Shown here in pieces: positions 1 to 8,758 of a DNA stretch of 64,000 nucleotides. The notes under the pieces were generated by a model. That model was not told the origin of the DNA. It did no database searches and saw nothing but the letters and a program-made list of their open reading frames with translations. Made by a program: the position numbers and the translations under genes. Source of the DNA: Cerasicoccus frondis (GTDB lineage: Bacteria > Verrucomicrobiota > Verrucomicrobiia > Opitutales > Cerasicoccaceae); the NCBI GenBank assembly GCA_031296915.1, contig JAVDPC010000017.1, forward strand, positions 62,001 to 126,000. The letters run 5' to 3'. Within the stretch, counting starts at the first letter, position 1. The number at the start of each line of letters is the position of its first letter.

Positions 1-475
1 TGACCAAGCGAGTCGTTTCGAATTCGGGAAACTGTAACAGCGTTTCCGCAGGCGTAAACAGCTCCTCAAATTCTGGCATAAAGGCGTCGCCTGTTGGTTG
101 ACCGTAAACGCGGGTCAATAGCAGTTCGGCGCACAGCGGTAGTGTCTGGCGATAGATCTCCGCGCCGCCAGCAATGAAGATTTTGCGATCACCGGCATCG
201 AATTGCTCCAGCGCTTCCAGCGAGCGGATGATTGTGGCGCCGGGGACATCATCGGGTTGCGCATTGCGGGAGATGACGATGGTTTCGCGGCCGGGCAGGG
301 GGCGGCCAATGGAGTCCCACGTCTTGCGCCCCATGACGAGCACATGCCCCATCGTAGTCCTTTTGAAAAATTTAAAGTCCTCGGACAAGCGCCAGGGAAT
401 GGCGTTGCCGTTGCCGATTACGCGGTTTTCAGCCATCGCGGCGATGGCGGTCCAATTGGTGTGAACTTGGGTCAT
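1..475 (-). CDS. folA: Dihydrofolate reductase (3' end outside window)
   Basis: Reduces dihydrofolate to tetrahydrofolate with NADPH in the cytoplasm. About 158 codons are visible and the C-terminus runs off the left edge. The N-terminal half has the DHFR signature: RVIGNGNAIPW near residues 18-28, then R-L-S-E-D-F with D33 in the place of the substrate-binding Asp27 of E. coli, and MGRKTWDSIGRPLPGR, which contacts NADPH. A later FIAGGAEIY stretch also fits the family. The ATG at 475 overlaps the TGA of the upstream TolQ-like gene (sequence ATGA), so translation is probably coupled. The identification is firm; only the missing end is unknown. Confidence 0.95.
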   Translation of the reverse strand, partial: MTQVHTNWTAIAAMAENRVIGNGNAIPWRLSEDFKFFKRTTMGHVLVMGRKTWDSIGRPLPGRETIVISRNAQPDDVPGATIIRSLEALEQFDAGDRKIFIAGGAEIYRQTLPLCAELLLTRVYGQPTGDAFMPEFEELFTPAETLLQFPEFETTRLV

Positions 476-870
476 GAAAGCGTGGGCGGCTGCGTTTGAA
501 ATTCGTCTTTCCGATTCAATATGTAGAGGAGCAGCAGAACGCCGAGAATCGTGCCGATCGGGAAATTCAACATCCAGATGATGGAGATCACCAGGAGGAA
601 TGTGTAAAACCAGGGGGCGCGGTAGCGACAGCCAAACAGGGCTATGGCGAGCAGGACAATGCCTATCAGGCCCAGGACCAAGCCGATTGCCGTGGTGACG
701 AGCGCAAGGCTGATGGAATCGGCAAGCGCTTCGGGCTCGCCCATCCCGCCGTCTGAGATGTCTTTGAAGGCGCCAAGCATTCCGATAATCGTTCCGATGA
801 GCCCAATTACGGGGCCGAGCTGCATCCAGGCGCCGAATTGCGCGAGCGATTTTCCAGATTCGTTGTTCAT
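472..870 (-). CDS. Small MotA/TolQ/ExbB-like proton channel protein
   Basis: A membrane protein of 132 residues. Residues about 17-70 contain the TolQ/ExbB core (GPVIGLIGTIIGMLGAF, then ADSISLALVTTAIGLVLGLIG), which in the family forms proton-channel helices. Two further hydrophobic segments follow (about 85-125). I chose the ATG at 870 because an upstream extension in the same frame runs through the divergent promoter region and has no hydrophobic or conserved character. It is shorter than normal TolQ/ExbB, lacks the N-terminal helix, and has no ExbD/TolR partner nearby. Its stop overlaps the folA start. Its partner and transported work are unknown. Confidence 0.75.
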   Translation of the reverse strand: MNNESGKSLAQFGAWMQLGPVIGLIGTIIGMLGAFKDISDGGMGEPEALADSISLALVTTAIGLVLGLIGIVLLAIALFGCRYRAPWFYTFLLVISIIWMLNFPIGTILGVLLLLYILNRKDEFQTQPPTLS

Positions 871-1042
871 GGGGGAGTACTTAACGGCATCATTTGGCGC
901 TACACTGCGTTGGCAACGGAATTTCTGCAAATCGTTGATTTCGACATTGCGCCCGGAAAAATTGAGATCAATAACTGCCTGATAGCCAAAGAAAAAGGTT
1001 GTCAGTTGGGCCATTTTGCCCCATTTTAAACAAAACTCCTTC

Positions 1043-2401
1043 ATGCGACTAGACCGGTATATTTCCAAGTCCCGAATCATCGACATCGTCAGCTCGGATT
1101 TGGAAGGCGCGCTCAAAGAATTGCTTGAAGTCTGCAAGCTTCCCGAGGAGGCCGGCATGACCAAAAAGCAGCTGCTGGGCGAGCTGATTGAACGCGAGCA
1201 GACGATGACCACGTATTTGGGCAGTGGGATTGGCCTCCCCCACGTGCGTATTCCAATGAAGCGTCCTTATCAGTTCGCCATTGGCCGCTGCCCGCGTGGG
1301 CTGGATTTTGAAGGGCACGACGAATACCGCGATATGCGGTTGATCTTCCTCTTGCTCGCTTCCGAGAAGGAGAAGTCCTACCTGAATGTGCTCGCCTCGC
1401 TGGCGCGCACCTTCCAGGAGCCGGGCGTCGTGGAGAAGATGACCAGTTCCAAGGACATCACCGAGCTGCGTGATTCGGTGGCGTCCACCTTTGGCGGTAG
1501 CGGAACCAAGCAGGGCACCAAGGACAACAAGTTTAATCGGCTTATCTTGAAAGAGGCCGTCAAGGTGGCCAAAGGCTCGCAGAGCTCGGCGATCATGGTC
1601 TTTGGCGACACCTTTATTGGCGGCGTGGATTTGACGGAGCCCTTCGGCGACATGAAGACGATTTTGGTCACACAGTCGGCTTCGGAAGCTTCTTTCGACA
1701 CGAAGACGGTCACCGCGATTATTCCGGCGCGCTCATTCGGGCACAGTCGGCTGTCGCAACTGCGTAGCGCCATGTTGATCGGCTTGACGCGCGGCATTAT
1801 CAAGCACAACGAGCGTCTTTGCTGCGTCGGTGGCTTGCCGCACAGCAACCAATTTGACACGCTGGTCGTCGTCGACGTCGAGCGTGAATTCCAAAGCGTG
1901 CTGACACGGCAGACAGACATGCTGCCAGCCGCGGTAAAGCCGGAAGTGCTGGAGCGCGTGCTGGCGATTGCGACGGAGCTGTCCGTCGAGGGCCGTGAAG
2001 GCAAACCCGTTGGCTCCCTTTTCGTTCTGGGTGATTCCCAGCAGGTGCGTCCGCACACCAAGCAGCTCGTGCTCAACCCGTTCTTCGGCTACGAGGCGGA
2101 GGAGCGCAATATCCTGAACCCGTTCATGGATGAAACCGTGAAGGAGTTTTCGCTCCTCGACGGCGCATTCATCATCCGGGGCGATGGCGTGCTGGAGGCT
2201 GCGGGCACGCTCATCCACGCCAATGAATTACCCCAGCAACTACCCAGTGGCCTGGGCACGCGACATGCCGCCGCCGCGTCGATTTCGATGGCCACGGATT
2301 GCATTGCGCTGGTGGTGTCGGCCAGCACCGGGCAGGTCACGCTGTTTCGGCGAGGCCAGATGTTGCCATTGATCGAGCGCAACACCAATCGCGATTTATA
2401 G
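1043..2401 (+). CDS. PTS EIIA-type domain fused to a diadenylate cyclase (DAC) domain
   Basis: 452 residues. Residues about 1-150 match the PTS EIIA type-2/nitrogen fold, with the phospho-acceptor histidine as H67 in GIGLPHVRIP. A middle segment (about 160-290) contains AIMVFGDTFIGG and may correspond to the pyruvate-kinase-C-like domain of archaeal DacZ; that part is inference. The C-terminus is a DAC (DisA_N) domain: LLDGAFIIRGDG around D373, and GTRHAAAASIS at 405-415 followed by SASTGQVTLFRRG. The usual GTRHRAA catalytic motif has Ala for the second Arg (A409), which could lower activity. The likely product is c-di-AMP, made under control of PTS phosphorylation or a similar signal. The ATG at 1043 is preferred over the in-frame TTG at 1016. 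The gene is divergent from the TolQ-like gene. Confidence 0.8.
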   Translation: MRLDRYISKSRIIDIVSSDLEGALKELLEVCKLPEEAGMTKKQLLGELIEREQTMTTYLGSGIGLPHVRIPMKRPYQFAIGRCPRGLDFEGHDEYRDMRLIFLLLASEKEKSYLNVLASLARTFQEPGVVEKMTSSKDITELRDSVASTFGGSGTKQGTKDNKFNRLILKEAVKVAKGSQSSAIMVFGDTFIGGVDLTEPFGDMKTILVTQSASEASFDTKTVTAIIPARSFGHSRLSQLRSAMLIGLTRGIIKHNERLCCVGGLPHSNQFDTLVVVDVEREFQSVLTRQTDMLPAAVKPEVLERVLAIATELSVEGREGKPVGSLFVLGDSQQVRPHTKQLVLNPFFGYEAEERNILNPFMDETVKEFSLLDGAFIIRGDGVLEAAGTLIHANELPQQLPSGLGTRHAAAASISMATDCIALVVSASTGQVTLFRRGQMLPLIERNTNRDL

Positions 2402-2514
2402 CCTACTCCCTGCTTGTTAACCACCATGATTCCCCACGCCAGAGACCCCTAAAACTACTTAACATTCTGGCCTGAGGATCATTGTGGTCGTTGTAACCCC
2501 GAACACCAGCGAGC

Positions 2515-3900
2515 ATGAACCAATCCAAAGCCTGGCGCCCGATTGGGCGACTGTGCCTGATGACCATTCTGGGGGCGAGCCCAGTGTATGCCGCCTACTC
2601 TGAGTATTCTGTGACGGCAGAGGAGCGGCACGAAGAGATGGTGGATTTCTTTGAACACCACCAGGAAGCCACCGTTCCCGATTCTATTGATGACTGGTGG
2701 CGCTACAGATACATGCTTGGCGACGGCTATTACCGGGATGACTGGGCGAGAGAGGGCGTCACGGTTTCCATGAAATTCGTCACCGATAGCTTGGGCAATG
2801 TCAGCGGCGGGCGGGACCAGGGGTTTACTTACACTGGCTCGCTGGGCTTAGATATGGACGTAGATTTGGAAAAACTCATCGGCTTGGATGGGGCAAATTT
2901 CTATACCTCCGCTGTCTGGCGCTCCGGCAAAAGCTTATCCAACCACTACATCGGCAATGTCTTCCAGACACAGCAAATCTACGGTGGGCAAAACCTCCGG
3001 CTTTACGCCTTTTATTGGCGGCAAATGTTGCTCGATGAACAACTCCAAATTAAGGTAGGCCGCATTGCGCAGGGGGATGACTTTCTCTCTCGGCCGGTGT
3101 ATTGGAGCTACGTGCAGAACGCCTTCGACGGCAACCCGGTCTCGATTTTTCTCAATACGCCAATGTATGCATACCCGAATTCCACCTGGGGCGGCTTCGT
3201 GAAATACACGCCTCGGGAATCGAGTTTCTTTGTGCAGGGCGGCCTCTATGGCGGCGCCAAGCAGCCCAACCAAACCCGCAACAGCGCGCATGGCCTTGAC
3301 TGGTCTTTTGACTATGAGAACGCCTACCTGATGGGGATGTTTGGCTGGCGGCCGCAATTGCAGATCAGCGGGCAACGCGGCTTGCCGGGCAACTACTCTA
3401 TGGGCGGCTACTACGTGACGGGAGATTTTCAAACCTTCCTTCCGTCCTCACCCGGAGTCCCTTCGAGTGTCGACGGTAAATGGGGCCTGTATTGGATGTT
3501 TGACCAAATGGTCTACGCCAACGGCGTCAATTCTCATGGGAAGAAGACAGGCATTACCCCGTGGTTTGTGGTCAGCATTGCGCCCGATGAGCGCGTGAAT
3601 CAAATGCCATATTCCGTCTACGGAGGCGTGCGTTGGGACGCGATTATCCCCAACCGCCAAGATGACTTTCTGGCGTTGGGCTACGTGTATGGCGACTTCA
3701 GCGACGACCTGGCTCAGGCGCGCCGTAATCGCGGGCGCCAGGGGCAAAATTTTGAGTCCGTCATCGAATTAACCTACCAGATCCAGGTGAACCAGTGGTT
3801 CACCTTCCAGCCGGACATCCAATACATTATCAATCCTGGCGGGGCGAATCAGTATGGCGACGCCTTCGTGATAGGCTTTCAGTCGTCGGTGGAATTTTAA
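2515..3900 (+). CDS. Carbohydrate-selective porin, OprB family
   Basis: 461 residues with an N-terminal signal peptide (cleavage probably after PVYA near residue 26). The rest is aromatic, Gly-rich beta-barrel sequence ending in a terminal Phe (VEF), as expected for an outer-membrane porin. Blocks such as LDMDVDLEKLIGLDGANFY, KVGRIAQGDDFL and the NGNPVSIFLN-like segment resemble OprB porins, which admit monosaccharides and oligosaccharides. The ATG at 2515 follows a weak purine stretch (AGCGAGC). It lies 113 bases downstream of the EIIA-DAC gene and may share a carbohydrate-related role, but this is context only. The stop overlaps the convergent tmk stop by four bases. Confidence 0.85.
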   Translation: MNQSKAWRPIGRLCLMTILGASPVYAAYSEYSVTAEERHEEMVDFFEHHQEATVPDSIDDWWRYRYMLGDGYYRDDWAREGVTVSMKFVTDSLGNVSGGRDQGFTYTGSLGLDMDVDLEKLIGLDGANFYTSAVWRSGKSLSNHYIGNVFQTQQIYGGQNLRLYAFYWRQMLLDEQLQIKVGRIAQGDDFLSRPVYWSYVQNAFDGNPVSIFLNTPMYAYPNSTWGGFVKYTPRESSFFVQGGLYGGAKQPNQTRNSAHGLDWSFDYENAYLMGMFGWRPQLQISGQRGLPGNYSMGGYYVTGDFQTFLPSSPGVPSSVDGKWGLYWMFDQMVYANGVNSHGKKTGITPWFVVSIAPDERVNQMPYSVYGGVRWDAIIPNRQDDFLALGYVYGDFSDDLAQARRNRGRQGQNFESVIELTYQIQVNQWFTFQPDIQYIINPGGANQYGDAFVIGFQSSVEF

Positions 3901-4541
3901 CCCAGACTGAAATGCTGGCTGACTTCAGCCCAAATCAGATCGGCCAACTCGTCAATCGGCAGTGTTCCGTCGACGACGAAAAAGCGGTCGGGCTGCTCTT
4001 CTGCGAGGTCCAGGTAGCCTTGGCGCACTTGCTGGTAAAACTCGATGTTTTCCTGCTCCATCCGGTCTGGCAAATCGCTGGCGCGCTTGGCTGCGCGCGC
4101 CAGTCCGATTTCGGCCGGCACATCCACCACAATGGTCAGTTTGGGCATGGCCTCGCCCACCGCGAAGCCATTGATTGCGCTCACAGGGTCTTCGCTTAAT
4201 TGACGCGCGACTCCTTGGTAAACCGTGGTGGAGTCCAAAAAACGATCACTCAAAATGACCTTATTGGCGGTCAGACCGGGGAGGATCACTTCGCGAACAA
4301 GCTGTGCGCGGCTGGCGGCAAAGAGCAGGAGCTCGGACTCGGGAAACATGCCGAAGCCAGCGTCTGCATGCTTGAGCAGGTGGCGAATTTCTTCGCCGAG
4401 CTTGGTGCCGCCGGGCTCGCGAGTCTGCACGACTTCGCGTCCGATGGCTTCAAATTGTTGGGCGAGTCGGGCAATTTGAGTGCTTTTTCCACTGCCTTCC
4501 GAGCCTTCAAAGGAGATAAAAATGCCTCCGCTTTGCGTCAT
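3897..4541 (-). CDS. tmk: Thymidylate kinase
   Basis: Phosphorylates dTMP to dTDP. The protein has 214 residues, normal for Tmk. The P-loop is FEGSEGSGKST at residues 11-21, the DRF motif is ILSDRFLDSTTVYQG, and the lid region reads LARAAKRASDLPDRME. I chose the ATG at 4541; the longer open frame upstream is low-complexity Pro/Ser/Leu sequence that comes from an intergenic word-repeat element and not from Tmk. The 3' end overlaps the porin stop by four bases (convergent). Confidence 0.95.
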   Translation of the reverse strand: MTQSGGIFISFEGSEGSGKSTQIARLAQQFEAIGREVVQTREPGGTKLGEEIRHLLKHADAGFGMFPESELLLFAASRAQLVREVILPGLTANKVILSDRFLDSTTVYQGVARQLSEDPVSAINGFAVGEAMPKLTIVVDVPAEIGLARAAKRASDLPDRMEQENIEFYQQVRQGYLDLAEEQPDRFFVVDGTLPIDELADLIWAEVSQHFSLG

Positions 4542-4589
4542 GTGCTGAAGAAAGCAAGTGTGTCCGGTGGTCACAAGTATTTTTGGTGA

Positions 4590-4761
4590 GGCAGATGGGA
4601 GAAGGGGAGATGGAATAGGCAGAAGGCAGATGGGAGAAGGCAGAAGGGTCGAGAAGGATTTAAAGCCGGAGGTCACAGAGCTTGCTCAATAAAAGAACTC
4701 ATCACCGTGCAGCAACCACTCCATCTATTCCCTTCTGCCTTCTCCCATCTGCCTTCTGCCT
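4590..4761. repeat. Inverted heptamer-word element with 32-bp perfect arms
   Basis: A perfect 32-bp inverted repeat (4617-4648 against 4730-4761) encloses an 81-bp spacer without a gene. Each arm is built of degenerate 7-bp words: GGCAGAA, GGCAGAT and GGGAGAA. The left side carries extra copies from 4590 on. It lies between the divergent tmk and nuoA genes and would fold as a long cruciform or RNA hairpin. The architecture matches elements at 19005-19480 and 49501-49602 although the words differ. Confidence 0.85.
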
Positions 4762-4816
4762 AAAACAGAAAAAATCCCGCTTGCCATGCGCGGAGGGGAT
4801 GCTTTCCTAGGCGTCT

Positions 4817-5191
4817 ATGGAATTGGTGGATTACCTGCCCGTATTGATTCAGATCCTGCTTGCTGTGGTGATTGCAGCGGCAATCCTCATTGCTAGCCAT
4901 ATGTTTGGCCAGCGTGCGCGGGGCAACTACGTCAAGGACTCTGCCTATGAGTGCGGCATGCTCGAGGAGGGCAAGCCGCACCCGAAGTTCAGCGTGAAGT
5001 TCTACGTCGTGGCCATGTTGTTCATCCTGTTCGACATTGAAATGGTCTTCATGATTCCGTGGGTCATGATTTACCGCGAGCTGCTTGCTGTTGGTATTTT
5101 GGACTTTTGGCCGATCCTGTTCTTCCTCTTCGTGCTGACGCTTGGGTTGGTCTACGAAATGAAGAAAAAGGGTTTGGAGTGGGAGCGTTGA
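4817..5191 (+). CDS. nuoA: NADH-quinone oxidoreductase subunit A
   Basis: Membrane subunit of respiratory complex I, 124 residues with three predicted helices. The family block RGNYVKDSAYECGM is followed by FSVKFYVVAMLFILFDIEMVF, the conserved acidic helix, and the protein ends in YEMKKKGLEWER. No other nuo gene is present: the next gene is a convergent protease and the upstream gene is tmk, so nuoA is detached from any operon here. Its promoter would have to lie in or near the inverted word element upstream. Confidence 0.95.
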   Translation: MELVDYLPVLIQILLAVVIAAAILIASHMFGQRARGNYVKDSAYECGMLEEGKPHPKFSVKFYVVAMLFILFDIEMVFMIPWVMIYRELLAVGILDFWPILFFLFVLTLGLVYEMKKKGLEWER

Positions 5192-5197
5192 TCTCGG

Positions 5198-7474
5198 CTA
5201 CTGCGCCGGGGTTACTTCGAGCTTAAAGAAGCATAATGGCGCGTCCACGCGGCTGGCCAAGGTGATGCTTTCCGTGCCGTCTCCGTTCGATAGCGCTTCA
5301 ATTTCTTCCAAGACGCTTTCGCCGGTTTCCCAATTGGTCATGTCGTCGCTGAGCCACACGGTATAGGTGATGCCCGCGATGGTGTAACCGGCCACCGATG
5401 AGCCCGCGCCAGAACCTTCCAACCGACGATAGGTGTAGAGGAGGGTGCGCAGACCGTTGTCTGAGCCGACCGATGGCAAGTTCTCGCGACTCTGCGTGCT
5501 GCTGTAAGTGCCAGTTGCGTAGTTGATCAGGTCAGAAACACCGTCCTCGTCGGCGTCTTGATTTTCAATATCGTCGCCCGAGCCCGTTTCGCTGATGTTT
5601 TCGTAAACCCACAGGTCGAGTTCATTGCCTATGTCGAGGAGCCAGGTTTGCTCGGCGGCGCCAGCGTCGTTGGCGGCGGTCAGCGTTACAGTATAGTCGC
5701 CGGAAGCTGAAGGATAGCCCGTAATCGCCCCAGTGACGGCGTGAATGCTCAGCCCGTCAGGTAAGCCCGAGGCGTCAAAGCTGGTTGGTTCATTGTCCGC
5801 AGTGACACTGAAGAAAAATGCTTCGCCAATGAATCCACGTGCGCTGTCGCTGCTGGTGAATTCCGGGATGTTCACCACACCTGCGCCCAGCAAATTTGCC
5901 AGGTTGAGCCGTGCTCCCGATACGGTTTTCGACGCCAGGTAGTCAACTGGCGTCGCCGTCGCCAGTAACTGGGCTTTCACCTCGGCTGGGCTCAAGTCAG
6001 GCTCATGCTGGAGGAGCAAGGCCACGGCGCCTGCGACGCAAGGAGTGGCCATCGAGGTGCCACTCATGCTTCTGTAGCCATTGTTGCGCACCGTGCTCAG
6101 GATGCTTTGACCGGGCGCGGATAAATCCACTGACGTCGCCCCATAATTGCTGAAATACGAGAAGCTGTCGTAGCGATTGTGCGAGGCTACGGCGATGATG
6201 TTTTCCTCGTCGTCGGACGATGGCATGTGGGGATTCGCATCAGTGTCTTCGCTTTCGTTGCCAGCCGCCGCCACAAAGGGGATATTCGAAAGGCGAATCG
6301 CGTCGCTGAACAGAAAATGCGTTTCACCGCTGGCGCCCCAGGAGTTGCTGGTCAGGTCCGCATCCATAAACCAGGCGTAGTAAATGCAATTCAATGCGTC
6401 CGACAGGCTGCCAGCGCCAGAGGCGGAGAGGAACTTTAACCCCATGAGCTGGGTTTCCCAAGCCACCCCTGCGACGCCAATGCCGTTGTCGCCAACGGCC
6501 CCAATGATGCCCGCACAGTGGGTGCCGTGGTTATTGTCGTCCATGGGGTCGCCATCGTCGTTGTAAAAATCGTAGCCGTGGTAGTCGTCAATCAGCCCGT
6601 TGCCATCGTCGTCAATGCCGTTGCCGTCGATCTCTCCGGGGTTGACCCAGATGTTCGCCGCCAAGTCCACGTGGGAATGGTCGATGCCGGTGTCGATCAC
6701 GCCGACGACAATGTCCGCTGCGCTGGTCTGGACATCCCATGCGGCGGGTGAGCCGATGTGCGGGCCATCCTCGGCGGAGGTGTCGTGCATCCACTGCTCG
6801 CTGTAGCGGGTGTCGTTTGGAGTCGTCGCGATCGCAAAGACGATGGGGTCAGTTTCGGCGTGCTCGATGTCGCTTGCGGCGTCGCTTTGGGCCAAGCGGT
6901 TTTGGATGACTTCCAGGGCGTCTAAACTGGGTTCAGGGCCGCTCACCAATAAGTGTCCTGGCGCGAAGAGTTGTTTGCGAATCGTCAAGCCAGCGCGCTC
7001 CAGCTTGAGCTTGGTTGCTTCGATGGACTCCAGTGGCGCGCGGGCGATCAGGTGGTCGGCGACTTCCACGATGTCGCGCTGGTATTCACCGTACTCGTCC
7101 CAATGCGTTTCCACGCGCCAATGCGGATATTTTTCCGGAGTTCGGTAGAGTCGCTTTTCGATGCGACTGCCGTCAGTGTTGACCACGGTTCGGGCGTCCA
7201 GCAATTCGGAGCGGTCAAGGATTTCAGCGAGTATGGGGTTGCGGCGTGCGGGTTGGCCATCGCTGGAAGACGACGCAATTTCAGCGGCTATCGTTTCTCC
7301 GGCTTTGGCTGTTTCGCTGGAGTGCGGTGGTTTGGCTTCGCCCCGGGTATCTGGAGTTACGCTCGCACGAGTGGCCTCAGTAGTAGGCGCAACCGAGCTC
7401 TGGCTCAGCGCCAACCAAAGCGCAAAACAGACCGCTACGATGTAACCGCTGACGATGGGTAGACTCCTCCGCAT
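5198..7474 (-). CDS. Secreted subtilisin-like serine protease (S8) with Ig-like and C-terminal modules
   Basis: 758 residues. A signal peptide or anchor covers about 1-30 and a propeptide-like region continues to about 240. The catalytic domain holds D261 (VIDTGID), H316 (HGTHCAG), N406 (AAAGNE) and S474 (SGTSMATP), the complete S8 triad plus oxyanion Asn. Residues about 545-617 look like a putative Ig (He_PIG) domain with LPDGLSIHAVTGAITGYP. DADEDGVSDL at 640-649 is a calcium-type acidic motif common in exported Verrucomicrobia proteins. The last 55 residues carry a TVWLSDDMTNWETG ... FFKLEV module. It is likely an exported protease for extracellular protein breakdown. Confidence 0.92.
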   Translation of the reverse strand: MRRSLPIVSGYIVAVCFALWLALSQSSVAPTTEATRASVTPDTRGEAKPPHSSETAKAGETIAAEIASSSSDGQPARRNPILAEILDRSELLDARTVVNTDGSRIEKRLYRTPEKYPHWRVETHWDEYGEYQRDIVEVADHLIARAPLESIEATKLKLERAGLTIRKQLFAPGHLLVSGPEPSLDALEVIQNRLAQSDAASDIEHAETDPIVFAIATTPNDTRYSEQWMHDTSAEDGPHIGSPAAWDVQTSAADIVVGVIDTGIDHSHVDLAANIWVNPGEIDGNGIDDDGNGLIDDYHGYDFYNDDGDPMDDNNHGTHCAGIIGAVGDNGIGVAGVAWETQLMGLKFLSASGAGSLSDALNCIYYAWFMDADLTSNSWGASGETHFLFSDAIRLSNIPFVAAAGNESEDTDANPHMPSSDDEENIIAVASHNRYDSFSYFSNYGATSVDLSAPGQSILSTVRNNGYRSMSGTSMATPCVAGAVALLLQHEPDLSPAEVKAQLLATATPVDYLASKTVSGARLNLANLLGAGVVNIPEFTSSDSARGFIGEAFFFSVTADNEPTSFDASGLPDGLSIHAVTGAITGYPSASGDYTVTLTAANDAGAAEQTWLLDIGNELDLWVYENISETGSGDDIENQDADEDGVSDLINYATGTYSSTQSRENLPSVGSDNGLRTLLYTYRRLEGSGAGSSVAGYTIAGITYTVWLSDDMTNWETGESVLEEIEALSNGDGTESITLASRVDAPLCFFKLEVTPAQ

Positions 7475-7539
7475 AAATTAAGGGAGGGACGATAGCATAT
7501 TTCATTTGAGAATGCAGTATCCTTCCACCGGATGAAGAA

Positions 7540-8040
7540 CTATTCACACATTGTAAACTCGGAGGGGTAGCCAATCACAAAGGATTCTTTGCCACTTGGC
7601 CAACGCAATGCGCGAAAATGCTCGCCCGTCGGGTCGTAAGGGCACTGGACGTCTTGTGCTGAACCAAAGCCAAAACGTTCATAGTAGCTTGGGTCGCCCA
7701 GCACGAACACAGGGCTCGCGTCGATTGGTGGCATGGCCAGGGTTTCGTGAATCAACTTCGAGCCAAATCCCAGACGCTGTTGTGTGGGGTGGACGGCGAT
7801 TGGGGCCAGGTGATAGCCGATTGCTACACCATTTCGGTAGGCAGGCGAGTAGGCGACGACGCCAACAAGTCGACTCGTTTCCTCCAAAATCCAGAGGTGT
7901 GAATCAGTTCGGAGCAAGAGCTTTTGGACGAGGGCGCTTTCGAATGAGCTCGGCGCAAACGCGGTGTCCAGCAGAGACTTTGCTTCGGATACTCGATGGG
8001 GCAGTAATGCAGTGATGTTCTGCGGCGCATCAGCGCTCAT
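7540..8040 (-). CDS. GNAT family N-acetyltransferase (YhbS/COG3153-like)
   Basis: 166 residues. The acetyl-CoA fold is visible: LGPIAVHP-like strand (LAPIAVHPTQQRLGFGSKLI, with the Q/R-x-x-G-x-G CoA loop) and VFVLGDPSYYERFGFGSA, characteristic of YhbS-type proteins. The substrate cannot be inferred. The ATG at 8040 is preferred over the longer frame because it gives the usual domain start and overlaps the upstream sulfotransferase stop by 11 bases, as in an operon. The protein is probably cytoplasmic. Confidence 0.85.
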   Translation of the reverse strand: MSADAPQNITALLPHRVSEAKSLLDTAFAPSSFESALVQKLLLRTDSHLWILEETSRLVGVVAYSPAYRNGVAIGYHLAPIAVHPTQQRLGFGSKLIHETLAMPPIDASPVFVLGDPSYYERFGFGSAQDVQCPYDPTGEHFRALRWPSGKESFVIGYPSEFTMCE

Positions 8041-8740
8041 AACCCAATTCGCGCATGACGTCACCGTGGTATTGCCAGAACAGCTCATGCTGCGCGTCCG
8101 TCATTTCGTCTTTCCAGGAACCTGAGGCGCCTTTGCGGAAGAAGCCCGGGGAACTGGCGTTGAGCTCTTCGAAGGTCGGCGGTTTGGCGTGCCCGGCATC
8201 TTGATTGATCCCGATGAATTCAGCGAGCAAGGCCATGGATTCATCCGGCTGGTCGACCAGGTCTTGGTAGCGTAGCTCCAGGATAGGATTGCTGAGCGTC
8301 TTGACTGCCTTGGCGTGATCGCTCCAGCTATCTTCCTTTTTCGGCAGAAAATAAGTGATGGCCGCGCTGACATCCGTCGGCTTGCCCTTCAGTTTATAGA
8401 GCAGCTTATTTTTCTCCGGCAGGATGTATTTCATGTAATAATGCGCGTAGGAGACAAGGGCGTCCCGCCCATCACGATGCAGGTGGACGACTTTGCCATA
8501 ATCAGGCGGCAGCGCATGAGTTTTGACGAGGAACACATCGTCCGAGGCCTGGCATTCTTCCCAAGTGCCTGGAATAGGCTTTTGCCCCATAAATTTGGCC
8601 GTGCCCTCGCGGTTGAATTCCTTATCGCCTTCGTTGGTCGTGCTGTGGACAGAGTAAGTGTCCAAGCCGAAGTAGCTGTGAGTCAGGATACGCAGGAGGG
8701 TATTGCCCGAGCGTGGGTAGGAGTAGAGCCAAACAACCAT
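8030..8740 (-). CDS. Sulfotransferase domain protein
   Basis: 236 residues. The 5'-phosphosulfate loop is YSYPRSGNTLLR at residues 6-17 and the 3'-phosphate site is HLHRDGRDALVSYAHYY, with Arg and Ser placed as in PAPS-dependent sulfotransferases. HLHRDGRD and the later LELRYQDLVDQP segment support the family. The acceptor is unknown. It starts 18 bases after the ispG stop and overlaps the acetyltransferase gene downstream, so the three genes are probably one minus-strand transcript. Confidence 0.85.
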   Translation of the reverse strand: MVVWLYSYPRSGNTLLRILTHSYFGLDTYSVHSTTNEGDKEFNREGTAKFMGQKPIPGTWEECQASDDVFLVKTHALPPDYGKVVHLHRDGRDALVSYAHYYMKYILPEKNKLLYKLKGKPTDVSAAITYFLPKKEDSWSDHAKAVKTLSNPILELRYQDLVDQPDESMALLAEFIGINQDAGHAKPPTFEELNASSPGFFRKGASGSWKDEMTDAQHELFWQYHGDVMRELGYER

Positions 8741-8758
8741 GCCTGAAAAGTATGCGGG

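Noticed and set aside
4543..4676. N-terminal extension of Tmk (45 residues)
   Set aside because: The extension is translated from the word-repeat element and is Pro/Ser/Leu low-complexity; Tmk starts at MTQSGGIFISFEG.
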